NCBI GenBank assembly: GCA_021413765.1 | Contig: JAIOPT010000088.1 | Location: 1-37,602, forward strand | Origin: Betaproteobacteria bacterium | GTDB taxonomy: Bacteria > Pseudomonadota > Gammaproteobacteria > Burkholderiales > Gallionellaceae | Length of the DNA stretch: 37,602 bases | Reading direction: 5' to 3' | Part shown: positions 24,217 through 35,921 of the stretch, one piece after another | Numbering within the stretch: position 1 is the stretch's first letter | Layout: every line of letters starts with the position of its first letter | The notes under the pieces: model-generated | Seen by the model: the letters and a program-made list of their open reading frames with translations, nothing else | The model's database searches: none | What the model was told of the DNA's origin: nothing | Program-made: the position numbers and the translations under genes

Positions 24217-25466
24217 TCATTCGATTGTTCCTGATCGGCCTGTTGACCGTCTCTAGCTCCGGGCAGGCAGTGCAGTCAGTGAATCCGCCAGGGCTCTTGC
24301 CAGCCGATATTGCAGGGGCACTGCTTCAGCAGGATCCAGGCGTTGCTGCCGCGCGAGCAAACCTGGATGTTGCTCTGCAAGAGGCCGGTATCCTCGATAG
24401 ATCGCCCTATGAATGGACCACCACGGTTATGGGACAGCGCCGAGTTCAGAACTACGGCCCCAATACTTCTACTGGTAATCGTAGTGAGTGGCATGCAGGT
24501 ATCGAGCGGACGATCCGGCTTCCCGGCAAAGCGGTGGCCGATCGTAGCATTGGCAATGCAACCATCGAAGAGTCCCAGGCACGCTACGGCGAAGCAAGGC
24601 ACGAAGCGGCTCGTGAATTGATGACTTTGTGGATAGATTGGCTGGCGGCGGAACGTGGCCGCGAGCTGGCCGAAAACAGTCTTCAGTCAACCCAGGTCAG
24701 CCTTGCGGCGGTACAAAAGCGCGTCCGTGCCGGCGATGCCTCAAAATTGGATTTGAGCATCGCCCGCGCCGAACTGGCCGAGCAAAGACGTTTGGATAAT
24801 GATGCGAAGACGCAGGCTGCCGCAGCTTGGTCGCATCTATCCACTCGCTTTCCCGGTATGAAGCGTCAGGTCATAGCACTGCCCATGCCGTTACCGATCG
24901 GGGAGGACGTGGCTTTTTGGCGCGACCGCATCATGGCTCAAAGCGATGAGTTCAAGGTTGTGCAAACTCAAATGCAAAAAACTCAAGCCTACGCAGAACG
25001 AGCACGTGTCGACAAGGTCCCCGATCCCAAGGTAGGACTCTATCAGGCGTCGGAGATCGATGGGCGCGAGCGTATATCCGGAGTCATGCTCAGCATCCCT
25101 ATACCGAGCAGCGTACGCGATTTGCGCAGCGCCAAAGCAACCGCAGCCGTGGAGGTCTCGATCCAGGAAGTCGAACTAAAAAAACGCCAGCTTGAATCCA
25201 AAATCGTGAGCGCCGTGGTGATTGCGCGAGGCGCCTATGTCAGTCTGCAAATTGCCAATGAAGGTGCGGCAGCCATGCAGGAAAATTCCAGGCTGATGCA
25301 GCGCGCCTATGCGCTCGGCGAAGCGGAATTGCAAGCCATGTTGTTGGCGCGTCGCCAAGCAACCGCTGCGATGACCAATGCGCTGCAAGCGCAAGTCACA
25401 GCCCTGGCCGCGTATTACAGATTGCTTGTCGATGCTCACCTGATTTGGGGTTTAGAACATGGCTAA
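24213..25466 (+). CDS. RND outer-membrane factor (CzcC/TolC-like)
   Basis: The protein is 417 aa from the ATG at 24213. A longer open frame from 23925 would overlap DUF3240 entirely and is rejected. A short signal peptide (LFLIGLLTVSSSGQAVQ) precedes two OEP repeats of helical coiled-coil, for example RGRELAENSLQSTQVSLAAVQKRVRAGDASKLDLSIARAELAEQRR and the later NSRLMQRAYALGEAELQAMLLARRQ. It should form the trimeric outer-membrane tunnel of the pump. It is last in the operon; the next gene is on the opposite strand. Confidence 0.88.
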   Translation: MIIRLFLIGLLTVSSSGQAVQSVNPPGLLPADIAGALLQQDPGVAAARANLDVALQEAGILDRSPYEWTTTVMGQRRVQNYGPNTSTGNRSEWHAGIERTIRLPGKAVADRSIGNATIEESQARYGEARHEAARELMTLWIDWLAAERGRELAENSLQSTQVSLAAVQKRVRAGDASKLDLSIARAELAEQRRLDNDAKTQAAAAWSHLSTRFPGMKRQVIALPMPLPIGEDVAFWRDRIMAQSDEFKVVQTQMQKTQAYAERARVDKVPDPKVGLYQASEIDGRERISGVMLSIPIPSSVRDLRSAKATAAVEVSIQEVELKKRQLESKIVSAVVIARGAYVSLQIANEGAAAMQENSRLMQRAYALGEAELQAMLLARRQATAAMTNALQAQVTALAAYYRLLVDAHLIWGLEHG

Positions 25467-25674
25467 AACTTGGCTATGTTCGTATCAAATATTAATTGCG
25501 CATCTCAAGTAATTGGGCAGATACTTGGCTGCTATGCCATTAAGTTGACTGAGATAGGTATTCACGTTTTGAATAGGGAATACCTTATCATCACTCGAAT
25601 TTCAGCAGATATGTTCAAAGCCTTGGGGACAATGTCAGTCTCTTTGGCGAAGGTGTGGCCGCTTAATGGAGGAT

Positions 25675-26034
25675 TTATCCGCCGCGCGCGTATAACGCTT
25701 CCAGCAACTCCACTTCAAACACCAGTGTCGCATTCGGTGGAATGGCGCGCCCTGCACCACGCGCGCCATAGCCCAGCGATGCCGGAATAGTCAGTTTGCG
25801 CACGCCACCGACCTGCATGCCTTGCACGCCTTCATCCCAGCCAGCTATTACTTCTCTTGCGCCGAGGGTGAATTGGAAAGGATCGTTTCTGTCTTTGCTG
25901 GAATCGAATTTCGTGCCATCTGTAAGCCAGCCGGTGTAATGCACGGTAACGGTGTGCCCGCCTTGGGCGGTACCTCCGGTGCCAATGGTGATGTCTTCAT
26001 ATTGCAGTCCGGAGGGGGTGGTGGTTGTAGTCAT
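25675..26034 (-). CDS. FKBP-type peptidyl-prolyl isomerase
   Basis: The 119-aa protein is a complete FKBP domain without signal peptide. It shows [79 protein letters not shown], then [26 protein letters not shown]. All usual active-site aromatics (Tyr, Phe-Asp, Phe, Trp, Tyr) are present. It catalyses cis-trans isomerisation of proline peptide bonds in the cytoplasm. Its start has a RBS-like AAAGG. It stands alone between the RND operon and folD. Confidence 0.92.
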   Translation of the reverse strand: MTTTTTPSGLQYEDITIGTGGTAQGGHTVTVHYTGWLTDGTKFDSSKDRNDPFQFTLGAREVIAGWDEGVQGMQVGGVRKLTIPASLGYGARGAGRAIPPNATLVFEVELLEALYARGG

Positions 26035-26091
26035 TTCTTTCCTTGTGAGTTGGTTTAGATTTTGTCATTTCTACTGTTTTTGAAATGACGG

Positions 26092-26949
26092 TTATTGCTG
26101 CTTTTCTGCACGTTCTGCTGCTTGTATGGTATTCGCCATCAGCATGGTGATAGTCATCGGACCGACGCCGCCGGGCACAGGGGTAATGTAGCCTGCAACT
26201 TCTTTTGCACTTTCAAAATCAACGTCGCCCACTAGCTTGCCGTTGGGCAGACGGTTAATACCGATGTCAATCACGACTGCACCGGGCTTGATCATATCGC
26301 CGGTAATCATCTGGGGCTTGCCGGTCGCGACCACAAGAATGTCGGCATCCCGTGTGTGCTTGACAAGATTCACCGTCTTGGAGGTGCAGATGGTAACGGT
26401 GGCACTTTTGTGCAGCAGCATGAGTGCCATTGGTTTGCCGACGATGTTGCTGCGGCCAATTACCACGGCGTGCTTACCTTCGATTTCGATACCCATTTTT
26501 TCCAACAATTTCATTGTACCAGATGGTGTACAGGGCGGAAATAAGGTGGTGCCGGTAACTAATGCACCGACATTCATCGGATGGAAACCGTCTACGTCCT
26601 TGTTCGGGCTGATGGCTTCCAGCACCTTTTGGCTGTCTATGTGATTGGGCAAGGGTAGTTGTATCAGCAGACCGTGGATCGCCGGGTTAACATTCAGTTC
26701 AGCAATCTTCGCCAGCAATGTTGTTTCTTGCGTGTCGGCGGGCAGGGCGATATGTTCGGAATAGAGCCCGATTTCAGCGCAGGCTTTTACCTTGTTGCCA
26801 ACATACACCTTTGAGGCAGGGTCTTCACCTACGATGATGACTGCCAAGCCCGGCGTAATGCCGTGCGTCTTTAGCGCATCCACACGTACCTTCCACTCGG
26901 CGCGTAATTCCTGAGCGATGGCCTTGCCGTCAATGATGCGAGCTGTCAT
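26092..26949 (-). CDS. folD: Bifunctional methylene-THF dehydrogenase/cyclohydrolase
   Basis: The protein is 285 aa from the ATG at 26949, chosen because AAGGA lies upstream and [16 protein letters not shown] is the usual FolD start; an upstream ATG adds 19 foreign residues. It contains [23 protein letters not shown] (with the Tyr and Lys of the cyclohydrolase site), [19 protein letters not shown] and [29 protein letters not shown] binds NADP and the C-terminus has [10 protein letters not shown] and [12 protein letters not shown]. It interconverts methylene-, methenyl- and formyl-tetrahydrofolate. Confidence 0.97.
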   Translation of the reverse strand: MTARIIDGKAIAQELRAEWKVRVDALKTHGITPGLAVIIVGEDPASKVYVGNKVKACAEIGLYSEHIALPADTQETTLLAKIAELNVNPAIHGLLIQLPLPNHIDSQKVLEAISPNKDVDGFHPMNVGALVTGTTLFPPCTPSGTMKLLEKMGIEIEGKHAVVIGRSNIVGKPMALMLLHKSATVTICTSKTVNLVKHTRDADILVVATGKPQMITGDMIKPGAVVIDIGINRLPNGKLVGDVDFESAKEVAGYITPVPGGVGPMTITMLMANTIQAAERAEKQQ

Positions 26950-27146
26950 TTTTTTATTCCTTGAGATTAGAACGAGTGTCTTTTTGGTGAGTTTGATAGT
27001 TGGCAACCGCGGTCATGATTTTGAAAAAAATCCTGAATCTGCATCCAGTTTGAATTCATGCAGTGAGTTTTTTGTGTGCATTGAAAGACGCGAATTGTAA
27101 CATTCAGTGAATAGAAAATATGGGCGAGAAAAAAGGAGCTTAGTGG

Positions 27147-27167
27147 GTAGCCCTTTGAATGGGCTAC
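27147..27167 (-). terminator. Possible terminator hairpin after hppA
   Basis: GTAGCCC (27147-27153) and GGGCTAC (27161-27167) form a perfect 7-bp stem with a 7-base loop just past the hppA stop on the - strand. A T-run follows only about 13 bases later, so termination is possible but not ideal. Confidence 0.45.
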
Positions 27168-27177
27168 TGAATGGGAT

Positions 27178-29241
27178 TTATAACAATGGCACGATCAATA
27201 GCGCCACAATGTTCATGATTTTGATTAACGGATTGATGGCAGGGCCAGCGGTATCCTTATAAGGATCGCCGACGGTATCGCCCGTTACCGCTGCCTTGTG
27301 GGCTTCGGAGCCTTTGCCGCCGAAGTTGCCTTTCTCGATATATTTTTTGGCGTTATCCCATGCGCCACCACCGTTGGTCATGGAAATTGCCACGAAGATG
27401 CCAGTCACGATGGAGCCAACGAGCACGCCGCCCAATGCTTGTGCGCCCAAGGTTAGGCCGACAATTACCGGGACCGCGACTGGCAACAGTGAGGGCACGA
27501 TCATTTCCTTGATGGCGGCTCTGGTCAACATATCAACGCAGGTTCCATATTCAGGCTTGCCGGTGCCTTCCAGGATGCCGGGAATTTCCTTGAATTGGCG
27601 GCGCACTTCTACCACCACAGAACTGGCGGCGCGGCCGACTGCGGCCATGGCTATGGCCGCGAACAAGTAGGGCACCATGCCGCCGATGAAAAGGCCAATG
27701 ATTACCATGTGATTAGATAAATCGAAAGTCAATCCCGGGTAATTAGCGGAAAGCGCATGGGTGTAGTCGGCAAACAGCACCAGTGCTGCGAGGCCGGCGG
27801 AGCCGATGGCGTAGCCCTTGGTCACGGCCTTGGTGGTATTGCCTACTGCGTCGAGTGGATCAGTGATGTTGCGGATGTTATCCGGTAGCTTGGCCATTTC
27901 GGCAATACCACCTGCGTTGTCGGTGATCGGGCCAAAGGCATCGATCGCCACGATGATCCCGGCCATAGAGAGCATTGAAGTCGCGGCGATAGCGATACCA
28001 TACAATCCGGCCAGTTCGTAGGCACTCCAGATGGCCATGCACACAGCCAATACTGGCGCAGCAGTAGACTTCATCGATACTCCCAAGCCGGCGATCACGT
28101 TGGTGCCGTGGCCAGTGGTGGAGGCTTCAGCAATATGTCTTACCGGGCTGAACTCAGTCGCTGTGTAGTATTCGGTGATCCACACCAGCGCGGCCGTCAG
28201 CGCCAACCCAACGAGAGCCGAACCATATATCGCGATAACTGAATAAACGCCATTGTCGCCCATTAGCCACTGGGTAATGGGATAGAAGGCAATCAGCACC
28301 GACACGGCAGATGCTATCAAGCCGCGGTATAGCGCATTCATAATCTTGCCGCCTTCCCGTGCTTTTACGAAATAGGTGCCGATGATGGAAGCGATAATCG
28401 AGAATCCGCCCAGCGCTAGTGGGTAGATCACTGCGTTTGGGTCGGCATTGGCCATCAGCAAACCACCCAAAAGCATGGTGGCGATGATGGTCACGACATA
28501 GGTCTCAAACAGGTCGGCAGCCATGCCAGCGCAATCGCCGACATTGTCGCCGACGTTGTCGGCAATTACCGCCGGGTTGCGCGGGTCATCTTCGGGGATG
28601 CCCACTTCGACTTTACCCACCAAGTCTGCGCCTACGTCAGCGCCTTTGGTGAAGATGCCGCCGCCAAGGCGGGCAAAGATAGAAATCAGCGAACCTCCGA
28701 AAGCCAGGCCGACCAATGCATGGGTTGCTTCCATAGGTGTGCTGCCCATTGAAATAGTGAGGAAGGCGTAGTAACCCGCCACGCCCAGCAGACCTAAGCC
28801 GACCACCAACATGCCAGTGATGGACCCGCCCTTGAAAGCGACGTTCAAAGCTGCGTTGAGGCCGGCATGCGCAGCTTGTGCGGTGCGCACGTTGGCGCGC
28901 ACTGAAACGTTCATACCGATATAGCCGGTTAGGCCCGACAGAATCGCGCCGAGGGCGAAGCCTATAGCGGTTTTCCAACCCAGCTCCGGTATAAGCAAAA
29001 TTATCAGAAACAGAGTTACACCGACAATGCCTATCGTGCTGTATTGCCGGTTCAGGTAGGCAGAAGCGCCTTCTTGAATTGCAGCGGCGATCTCGCGCAT
29101 TCGATCGTTGCCGGTCGACTGAGCTAAAATCCACCTAACAGAAACCGCTCCGTATATGAGCGCCGCCATTGCGCATAACAGCGTAAATATCAGGCCACCA
29201 GACATAAGTTTCTCCCTTACGTAATTCGTGATAGATGCCAT
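27178..29241 (-). CDS. hppA: Membrane-bound proton pyrophosphatase, K+-independent type
   Basis: The 687-aa protein has about 16 transmembrane helices. It carries [31 protein letters not shown] (218-248) for Mg-pyrophosphate binding and [18 protein letters not shown] (432-449), plus a C-terminal [38 protein letters not shown]. In [13 protein letters not shown] (about 464-476) the residue after GNTT is Lys471. Lys at this position marks K+-independent enzymes, whereas K+-dependent ones have Ala; known Na+-pumping forms are K+-dependent, so this one should pump H+. It hydrolyses PPi and builds a proton gradient. It lies next to the PPi-dependent pfp gene on the same strand. Confidence 0.95.
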   Translation of the reverse strand: MASITNYVREKLMSGGLIFTLLCAMAALIYGAVSVRWILAQSTGNDRMREIAAAIQEGASAYLNRQYSTIGIVGVTLFLIILLIPELGWKTAIGFALGAILSGLTGYIGMNVSVRANVRTAQAAHAGLNAALNVAFKGGSITGMLVVGLGLLGVAGYYAFLTISMGSTPMEATHALVGLAFGGSLISIFARLGGGIFTKGADVGADLVGKVEVGIPEDDPRNPAVIADNVGDNVGDCAGMAADLFETYVVTIIATMLLGGLLMANADPNAVIYPLALGGFSIIASIIGTYFVKAREGGKIMNALYRGLIASAVSVLIAFYPITQWLMGDNGVYSVIAIYGSALVGLALTAALVWITEYYTATEFSPVRHIAEASTTGHGTNVIAGLGVSMKSTAAPVLAVCMAIWSAYELAGLYGIAIAATSMLSMAGIIVAIDAFGPITDNAGGIAEMAKLPDNIRNITDPLDAVGNTTKAVTKGYAIGSAGLAALVLFADYTHALSANYPGLTFDLSNHMVIIGLFIGGMVPYLFAAIAMAAVGRAASSVVVEVRRQFKEIPGILEGTGKPEYGTCVDMLTRAAIKEMIVPSLLPVAVPVIVGLTLGAQALGGVLVGSIVTGIFVAISMTNGGGAWDNAKKYIEKGNFGGKGSEAHKAAVTGDTVGDPYKDTAGPAINPLIKIMNIVALLIVPLL

Positions 29242-29355
29242 TTCAGCAACCGTTGGCTCCTCGATAGCAGGAATAACGGGGTGGTAGATTTTGCTTGTTA
29301 TTGAGACCTTTTCAAATATTGGATATGTTGGCTAATGGTTTATGCGGTGTTTAAG

Positions 29356-30615
29356 TTAAACCTTAAACTCGCCAAGTTTCTTGGGTAGCGCCACATTCTT
29401 GAGCCGAACATATTGTGGCAAGCCGTCTTTATAAGGGGGGTAATCTTCGCCCTTGATCAGCGGGGCGAGGTATGCACGGCACTTGTCGGTAATGCCGAAG
29501 CCATCCCTGGTGATAAAGTTGCGCGGCATCTTTTTTTCTACGTTAGCCACGTTTTTGAGCTGGGCAACACCAATTTTCCACTTGTAGGGCTTGTCGGCGA
29601 GACGAACAACGGTAGGCATGACGGCGTTTTCGCCTTTCAACGCCAGTTGTACTGCAGCCTTGCCAAGCGCATAGGCCTGTTCGACGTCGGTCTTGGAAGC
29701 GATATGGCGCGCGGCACGTTGCAGGTAATCAGCCACCGCCCAATGGAACTTGTAACCCAGCGCATCCTTCACCATGTTGGCTACCACCGGCGCTACGCCA
29801 CCCAGCTGGGCATGACCGAAAGCATCCCGCAGCCCCTGGTCGGAGAGAAATTTGCCATCTGCACCTTGCACGCCTTCTGACACCACAACTGAGCAATAGC
29901 CATGTTGCTTTACCATGGCATCGACTTTGGCCAGAAATTTTTCTTTATTGAAGGGAGTTTCGGGAAACAGAATAACAATCGGCAGCTCGCAATTTACATC
30001 CGAGGCCAAACCACCGGCAGCTGCTATCCAGCCGGCATGTCTGCCCATCACTTCCACCACGAATACCTTGGTTGAGGTCTTGGCCATGGAAGCAACGTCA
30101 AAACTGGCCTCACGTACCGATACGGCGACGTATTTGGCGACCGAGCCGAAACCAGGGCAACAGTCAGTGATAGGCAAATCATTGTCGACTGTTTTGGGTA
30201 TATGGATTGCCTGAATGGGGTAACCCATTTTGTCAGCCAGCTGTGAAACTTTCAGGCAGGTATCAGCGGAATCACCGCCGCCGTTATAAAAGAAATAACC
30301 AATGTTGTGTGCCTTGAAGACTTCGATCAGCCGCTCATACTGCAATCTGTTTTCTTCAATACCTTTCAGCTTGAAGCGGCAGGAACCGAATGCACCGGAC
30401 GGCGTGTAGCGCAATGCCGCAATGGACTTGGCGGAATCCTTGGTCGTATCGATCAGGTCTTCAGTCAGCGCGCCGATGATGCCGTTACGGCCTGCATAGA
30501 TTTTGCCGATTTTGTCTTTGTGCATTCGCGCCGTTTCGATCACACCGCAAGCCGATGCGTTGATTACTGCGGTTACGCCACCGGATTGTGCATAAAATAC
30601 GTTTTTCTTTGTCAT
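29356..30615 (-). CDS. pfp: PPi-dependent 6-phosphofructokinase
   Basis: The protein is 419 aa from MTKKNVFYAQSGGVTAVINA (start 30615); the longer frame adds 14 unlikely residues. YNGGGDSADTC (111-120) has Asp-Ser in the place where ATP-PFKs have GGDG, and the catalytic segment PKTVDNDLPIT (140-150) is intact. Both fit the pyrophosphate-dependent type. MGRHAGWIAAAGGLA is the family's sugar-phosphate region. It reversibly interconverts fructose 6-phosphate and fructose 1,6-bisphosphate. With hppA beside it, one enzyme can make PPi available while the other uses or stores it. Confidence 0.92.
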   Translation of the reverse strand: MTKKNVFYAQSGGVTAVINASACGVIETARMHKDKIGKIYAGRNGIIGALTEDLIDTTKDSAKSIAALRYTPSGAFGSCRFKLKGIEENRLQYERLIEVFKAHNIGYFFYNGGGDSADTCLKVSQLADKMGYPIQAIHIPKTVDNDLPITDCCPGFGSVAKYVAVSVREASFDVASMAKTSTKVFVVEVMGRHAGWIAAAGGLASDVNCELPIVILFPETPFNKEKFLAKVDAMVKQHGYCSVVVSEGVQGADGKFLSDQGLRDAFGHAQLGGVAPVVANMVKDALGYKFHWAVADYLQRAARHIASKTDVEQAYALGKAAVQLALKGENAVMPTVVRLADKPYKWKIGVAQLKNVANVEKKMPRNFITRDGFGITDKCRAYLAPLIKGEDYPPYKDGLPQYVRLKNVALPKKLGEFKV

Positions 30616-30689
30616 GTCGTTGATAACTCCATATGAATTTATTGATTTTCTAATCATTGATTGGTAATGCAGAAATTTATCTTACACCT

Positions 30690-30717
30690 GTAGGGGCAAA
30701 AAATCTTTTGCCCCTAC
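30690..30717. repeat. REP palindrome copy 1 (28 bp)
   Basis: GTAGGGGCAAAA followed by AATCTTTTGCCCCTAC is an imperfect 28-bp palindrome on the 3' side of the RAYT gene. It is identical to copy 3 (31291-31318). Copy 2 lies inside the gene. Confidence 0.85.
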
Positions 30718-30739
30718 ATTGATGGCGGATTCGGTGAGA

Positions 30740-31300
30740 TTAGATATGGTAGATATCCTCTTCCCATCGTTGGGGATTGGTCTGGATGTATTCCGCGATT
30801 TTTAAGTACGCCTCGTCATTGCGGATGATGTGTTCGTAATAATTGCGTTGCCAAACCGCATGAACATCCGTATTGGAACGAAACCATTTGGTGACACCAA
30901 TTTTGAAGCCCCGAATAATTGATCCGATTGTTCGGGATGTGCCATGTTTTGATTTTAATTGCAGGGGCAAAAGATTTTTTGCCCCTACGTTTGTCCCAAC
31001 GACATTTGCCCCGATGGTGATAATTCCATGCACGTGGTTTGGCATGACAATAAACACATCCAACATGGCCCATGGAAAATGATCGGGGATGGCACACCAA
31101 CATTTTTCCGCCATCATTCCCGTCTCATTTCGCATCATTTTTCCATCAATTACTTCTCCGAATAACGGTAATCGATCATGCGTGCAGATGGTAATGAAAT
31201 ACATGCCGGCCTGAGAATAATCATATCCACGCAGGCGGATGGATTTGCGGTGGGGCGTGTCAGAATTGAATGTCGCTATGTTTATCTTTTGTAGGGGCAA
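30740..31300 (-). CDS. REP-associated tyrosine transposase (RAYT, Y1 family)
   Basis: The 186-aa protein belongs to the IS200-like RAYT branch. It shows RKSIRLRGYDYSQAGMYFITICTHDR, the HUH metal-binding motif in VMPNHVHGIITI, and a catalytic Tyr region WQRNYYEHIIRNDEAYLKIAEYIQTNP. No ATG precedes the conserved start; the frame opens with a TTG within REP copy 3, so the real start is uncertain. REP palindromes flank the gene on both sides, and a third copy (30961-30988) is inside the frame, adding about nine codons (VGAKNLLPL) without breaking it. RAYT proteins cleave and mobilise REP elements. Confidence 0.85.
   Translation of the reverse strand: MPLQKINIATFNSDTPHRKSIRLRGYDYSQAGMYFITICTHDRLPLFGEVIDGKMMRNETGMMAEKCWCAIPDHFPWAMLDVFIVMPNHVHGIITIGANVVGTNVGAKNLLPLQLKSKHGTSRTIGSIIRGFKIGVTKWFRSNTDVHAVWQRNYYEHIIRNDEAYLKIAEYIQTNPQRWEEDIYHI
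30961..30988 (-). repeat. REP palindrome copy 2, inside RAYT gene
   Basis: GCAGGGGCAAAAGATTTTTTG then CCCCTAC is the reverse complement of copies 1 and 3 with one base changed. It lies within the coding frame of the transposase and encodes part of the segment between TITIGANVVGTNVG and LKSKHG. The frame stays open across it, so it was either inserted without harm or is an ancestral target left in the gene. Confidence 0.85.
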
Positions 31301-31318
31301 AAAATCTTTTGCCCCTAC
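31291..31318. repeat. REP palindrome copy 3 (28 bp)
   Basis: Identical to copy 1 (30690-30717), on the 5' side of the RAYT gene, overlapping the frame's first codons at 31291-31300. The next gene's stop follows within 10 bases. Confidence 0.85.
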
Positions 31319-31326
31319 TCACTCAC

Positions 31327-31836
31327 CTACGAGTCCCGATAGCGACCAATATTTACCACGTAGCGCGCAGCATTGGCATGCAGGGCTGCGATTTCTTCTT
31401 CTCTCAGGCTGCGCATTACTTTGCCGGGCGAACCTACAACCAGCGAATTGTCCGGGATTACTTTGCCTTCGGTAATCAGTGTGTTCGCGCCTATCAGGCA
31501 GTTGCGGCCGATCACGGCGTGATTAAGGATGGTGCTGTGGATGCCGATCAGGCTGCCGTCGCCGATGGTGCAGCCGTGCAGCATTGCCATGTGGCCGACA
31601 GTGACGTTTTTTCCTAAGGTGAGCGGTGCGCCGGGGTCGGTGTGCATTACTACGCCATCCTGAACGTTGCTGTTTTCGCCGATGCGGATAGGTTCATTGT
31701 CGCCACGGATTACCACGTTGAACCAGATGCTGACATTATTTTCGAGAATGACCGAGCCGATGACGCTGGCATTGGGCGCGATGTAATGCTGTTGCCCATT
31801 TAATTCCGGTGTGCGACCTGACAGGGTGTAAAGCAT
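31327..31836 (-). CDS. Gamma-carbonic anhydrase-like protein (YrdA/PaaY type)
   Basis: The 169-aa protein is a left-handed beta-helix built from hexapeptide repeats ([46 protein letters not shown]). Metal-binding His are His65 (VMHTDPG), His82 and His87 ([10 protein letters not shown]). Trimeric members bind zinc or iron and may act as carbonic anhydrase or in other ligand handling. It is last in a - strand run with glcG-like, adk, kdsB, ycaR and lpxK. Confidence 0.9.
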   Translation of the reverse strand: MLYTLSGRTPELNGQQHYIAPNASVIGSVILENNVSIWFNVVIRGDNEPIRIGENSNVQDGVVMHTDPGAPLTLGKNVTVGHMAMLHGCTIGDGSLIGIHSTILNHAVIGRNCLIGANTLITEGKVIPDNSLVVGSPGKVMRSLREEEIAALHANAARYVVNIGRYRDS

Positions 31837-31839
31837 AAA

Positions 31840-33714
<1,875 letters not shown>

Positions 33715-33718
<4 letters not shown>

Positions 33719-33903
33719 CGGAGTCGTTCGATTTCTTCCAGGGTAAGTTTGCGCGCCTCATCTGCCAGCATTACGGGAATGTCATCCTGTATAGGGAATG
33801 CCAGACGATCCGCCTTGCAGATTAATTCCTGTTCGGTTTTGCGGTAAATCAGCGGGGATTTGCACAATGGGCAAACCAGGATTTCAAGCAGTTTGGCGTC
33901 CAT
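33715..33903 (-). CDS. ycaR: Trm112/YcaR family small protein
   Basis: The 62-aa protein reads [20 protein letters not shown], then a short loop and [20 protein letters not shown]. It has one CPLC pair (Cys11, Cys14) and one further Cys, so it may be a partial zinc site. The gene commonly sits between lpxK and kdsB. Its role is uncertain (Trm112-like activator of methyltransferases is one suggestion). It overlaps lpxK by 20 bases. Confidence 0.9.
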
Positions 33904-34876
33904 CAGAGGTAACCTTTTCTAGGATTTGTTTGGTAAGCAAGGAATCCAACTGCGCATCCACGCGCAGCACCCAGCATTTTTCGTTGGCGAATGTTGTGCA
34001 TTTTACCGCATCTTTTTCCGTCATGAGTATTGCGTCTGCATCAGTGTAGTCCAGATCGGTGGGCGTGAAGCGGTGGTGGTCGGGGAAAGGGTGGGCTTGT
34101 ACCTTCAATCCAAGACGGTTTAGATGCGTGAAAAAGCGTTGCGGGTGGCCGATCCCGGCAATGGCGTGCAGACGTTGGCCGTTAAAATCGGCAACTTGGG
34201 CTATGGTATTCGGATTGAGCAGGTTGTAAAAACTTTCGCCGTGTAATTGCATGCTGTGTTGGCCTTTGGTGGCCATGCTCCCGTTAACGACTACGACATC
34301 CACCTCAGTCAGGCGTGAAAGTGGTTCACGCAATGGACCGGCCGGGAGCAGGAAGCCATTGCCAAAGCGACGTGTAGCATCTACTACCGCGATTTCAAAA
34401 TCGCGCCGCAAGCGGTAATGTTGCAGGCCATCATCGCTAAGCACGATATCGCATTCGGGGTGAGCCTGTAACAGCGCGCGAGCTGCGTCAACGCGGTTGC
34501 GCCCGATCCATACTGGACACAGTTTCCGCTGTGCCATCAGCACTGCTTCATCGCCGACTTCATCGGGACTGCTTGACGCATGCACGGCCTGCGGGGATAG
34601 GGTGGTGCCACCGTGGCCACGGCTGATAATGCCGGGATGCCAGCCACTATCGATTAATTGCTGTGTCAGCCATAGTGTGAGCGGTGTTTTGCCGCTGCCG
34701 CCAACGGTAATATTGCCCACCACGATGACAGGTACCGGCAGCTTCACGCTTGTTAATATGTCATTACGGTAAAGCGCACGTCGGGTTGCTGCCAGCATGC
34801 GGAATATGAAACTGACAGGCAACAGGATGAGGTGGAGCGGAGTGGTGCGATACCAGTGTTGCTCTAGCCACCGCAT
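33884..34876 (-). CDS. lpxK: Tetraacyldisaccharide 4'-kinase
   Basis: The 330-aa inner-membrane kinase has an N-terminal hydrophobic segment ([17 protein letters not shown]). The Walker A is [19 protein letters not shown] (about 52-70). GIISRGHGG and [18 protein letters not shown] are typical of LpxK. It phosphorylates the 4' position of the lipid A disaccharide. exbD lies 19 bases upstream, so lpxK and the ExbBD genes are probably one transcript. Confidence 0.96.
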   Translation of the reverse strand: MRWLEQHWYRTTPLHLILLPVSFIFRMLAATRRALYRNDILTSVKLPVPVIVVGNITVGGSGKTPLTLWLTQQLIDSGWHPGIISRGHGGTTLSPQAVHASSSPDEVGDEAVLMAQRKLCPVWIGRNRVDAARALLQAHPECDIVLSDDGLQHYRLRRDFEIAVVDATRRFGNGFLLPAGPLREPLSRLTEVDVVVVNGSMATKGQHSMQLHGESFYNLLNPNTIAQVADFNGQRLHAIAGIGHPQRFFTHLNRLGLKVQAHPFPDHHRFTPTDLDYTDADAILMTEKDAVKCTTFANEKCWVLRVDAQLDSLLTKQILEKVTSDGRQTA

Positions 34877-34895
34877 TCCTTAGCCTGGCCGCCCG

Positions 34896-35309
34896 TTATT
34901 TTCGGCTGGTGGTAAAGGTAATACGGCCATAACCAGCGAGACGCGCTGCTTCCATGATATTAATCACGGCTTGGTGCGGTGCCTTGGCATCGGCGTTGAT
35001 AACGATGGTCGGATCTTTTTGCTCGCCTGCGGCTGTGCGTAGCGCTTGCGACAAATTCTGTACGCTATTGAATGTTGTGGCCGCATTGTTGATGGCGTAG
35101 TGTTCCGAAGCATCGACCGACACATTGATTTGCTTTGCTCGCGAGTTTGTTTCCTCGCCGCTGGCCTGCGGCAGGTTAATCTGTAGCTCGGAGAATTTGG
35201 CGTATGTGGTCGACACCATTAGAAAAATTATGATTACCAGGAATATATCTATCATTGGAATCAGGTTGATCTCTGGTTCCTCACGCATGCGGCCACGTTG
35301 AAAATTCAT
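34896..35309 (-). CDS. exbD: ExbD/TolR-type biopolymer transport protein
   Basis: The 137-aa protein has one N-terminal membrane helix, NLIPMIDIFLVIIIFLMVSTTY, with the conserved membrane Asp21, and a periplasmic domain (LQINLPQASGEE...VVINADAKAPHQAVINIMEAARLAG). With ExbB it makes an inner-membrane energiser that uses the proton motive force for TonB-type transport or envelope work. No tonB gene is in the window. It follows exbB by 3 bases. Confidence 0.9.
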   Translation of the reverse strand: MNFQRGRMREEPEINLIPMIDIFLVIIIFLMVSTTYAKFSELQINLPQASGEETNSRAKQINVSVDASEHYAINNAATTFNSVQNLSQALRTAAGEQKDPTIVINADAKAPHQAVINIMEAARLAGYGRITFTTSRK

Positions 35310-35312
35310 GGC

Positions 35313-35921
35313 TTAACCTCGACGTGCGCCATGAACGATTTCAATTAGCTTGATTGCTTGCTGCTCCATCTCGATGGTCAGGCCGTCTACTTTAGCGCGG
35401 AAATGGCGATAGAAAATCATGCTGGGGATAGCCACCATCAGACCGAATGCCGTATTGTACAAGGCTATCGAGATACCATGGGCGAGTGCGGCGGGGGCGT
35501 TTTCTGCGGTATTTTGCACACCGAAAATCTCAATCATTCCCACCATGGTGCCGAACAAACCTAGCAGAGGGCTTATTGAAGCGATTGTGCCTAATGTAGT
35601 GAGAAAGCGTTCAAGCTCGTGTGCGGCGACGCGCCCTGCTTCCTCGACAGATTCTTTCATCACTGCGGATGGGCTTTTAATGTTCTTAAGGCCAGCGGCA
35701 AAAATACGACCGAGCGGGGACTCTGCCTCCAAACGGGAAAGCATGGCATCGCTGACACCGCGCTGCTTAAGTTCCTGGACCACTTCGTTGAATAGCTCTG
35801 CGGGTGCAATTTTTTTTCTGCGCAGAGTCATCAAGCGTTCTGCAATTAGTGCAACGGCAATCACAGATGCAACTATCAAAAACCAAATCGGCCAACCAGC
35901 CGCTTCTACAATAGCAAACAC
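35313..35921 (-). CDS. exbB: MotA/TolQ/ExbB-type proton channel protein
   Basis: The 202-aa protein has three membrane helices (about 10-30, 110-135, 150-175). The MotA/TolQ/ExbB pattern SISPLLGLFGTMVGMIEIFGV, APAALAHGISIALYNTAFGLMVAIPSMIFYRHF is clear. It pairs with ExbD next door. It is the first gene of the - strand run, divergent from xseA across a 205-bp AT-rich intergenic region that should hold both promoters. Confidence 0.93.
   Translation of the reverse strand: MFAIVEAAGWPIWFLIVASVIAVALIAERLMTLRRKKIAPAELFNEVVQELKQRGVSDAMLSRLEAESPLGRIFAAGLKNIKSPSAVMKESVEEAGRVAAHELERFLTTLGTIASISPLLGLFGTMVGMIEIFGVQNTAENAPAALAHGISIALYNTAFGLMVAIPSMIFYRHFRAKVDGLTIEMEQQAIKLIEIVHGARRG

Noticed and set aside
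25470-25790. 106-codon + strand frame after the RND operon
   Set aside because: Half of it is antisense to the FKBP gene and the rest has no recognisable family or ribosome binding site.
30690-31318. Possible CRISPR from three spaced 28-bp repeats
   Set aside because: Spacing is irregular (about 240-300 bp), one copy is inverted and a RAYT gene lies between; these are REP elements.
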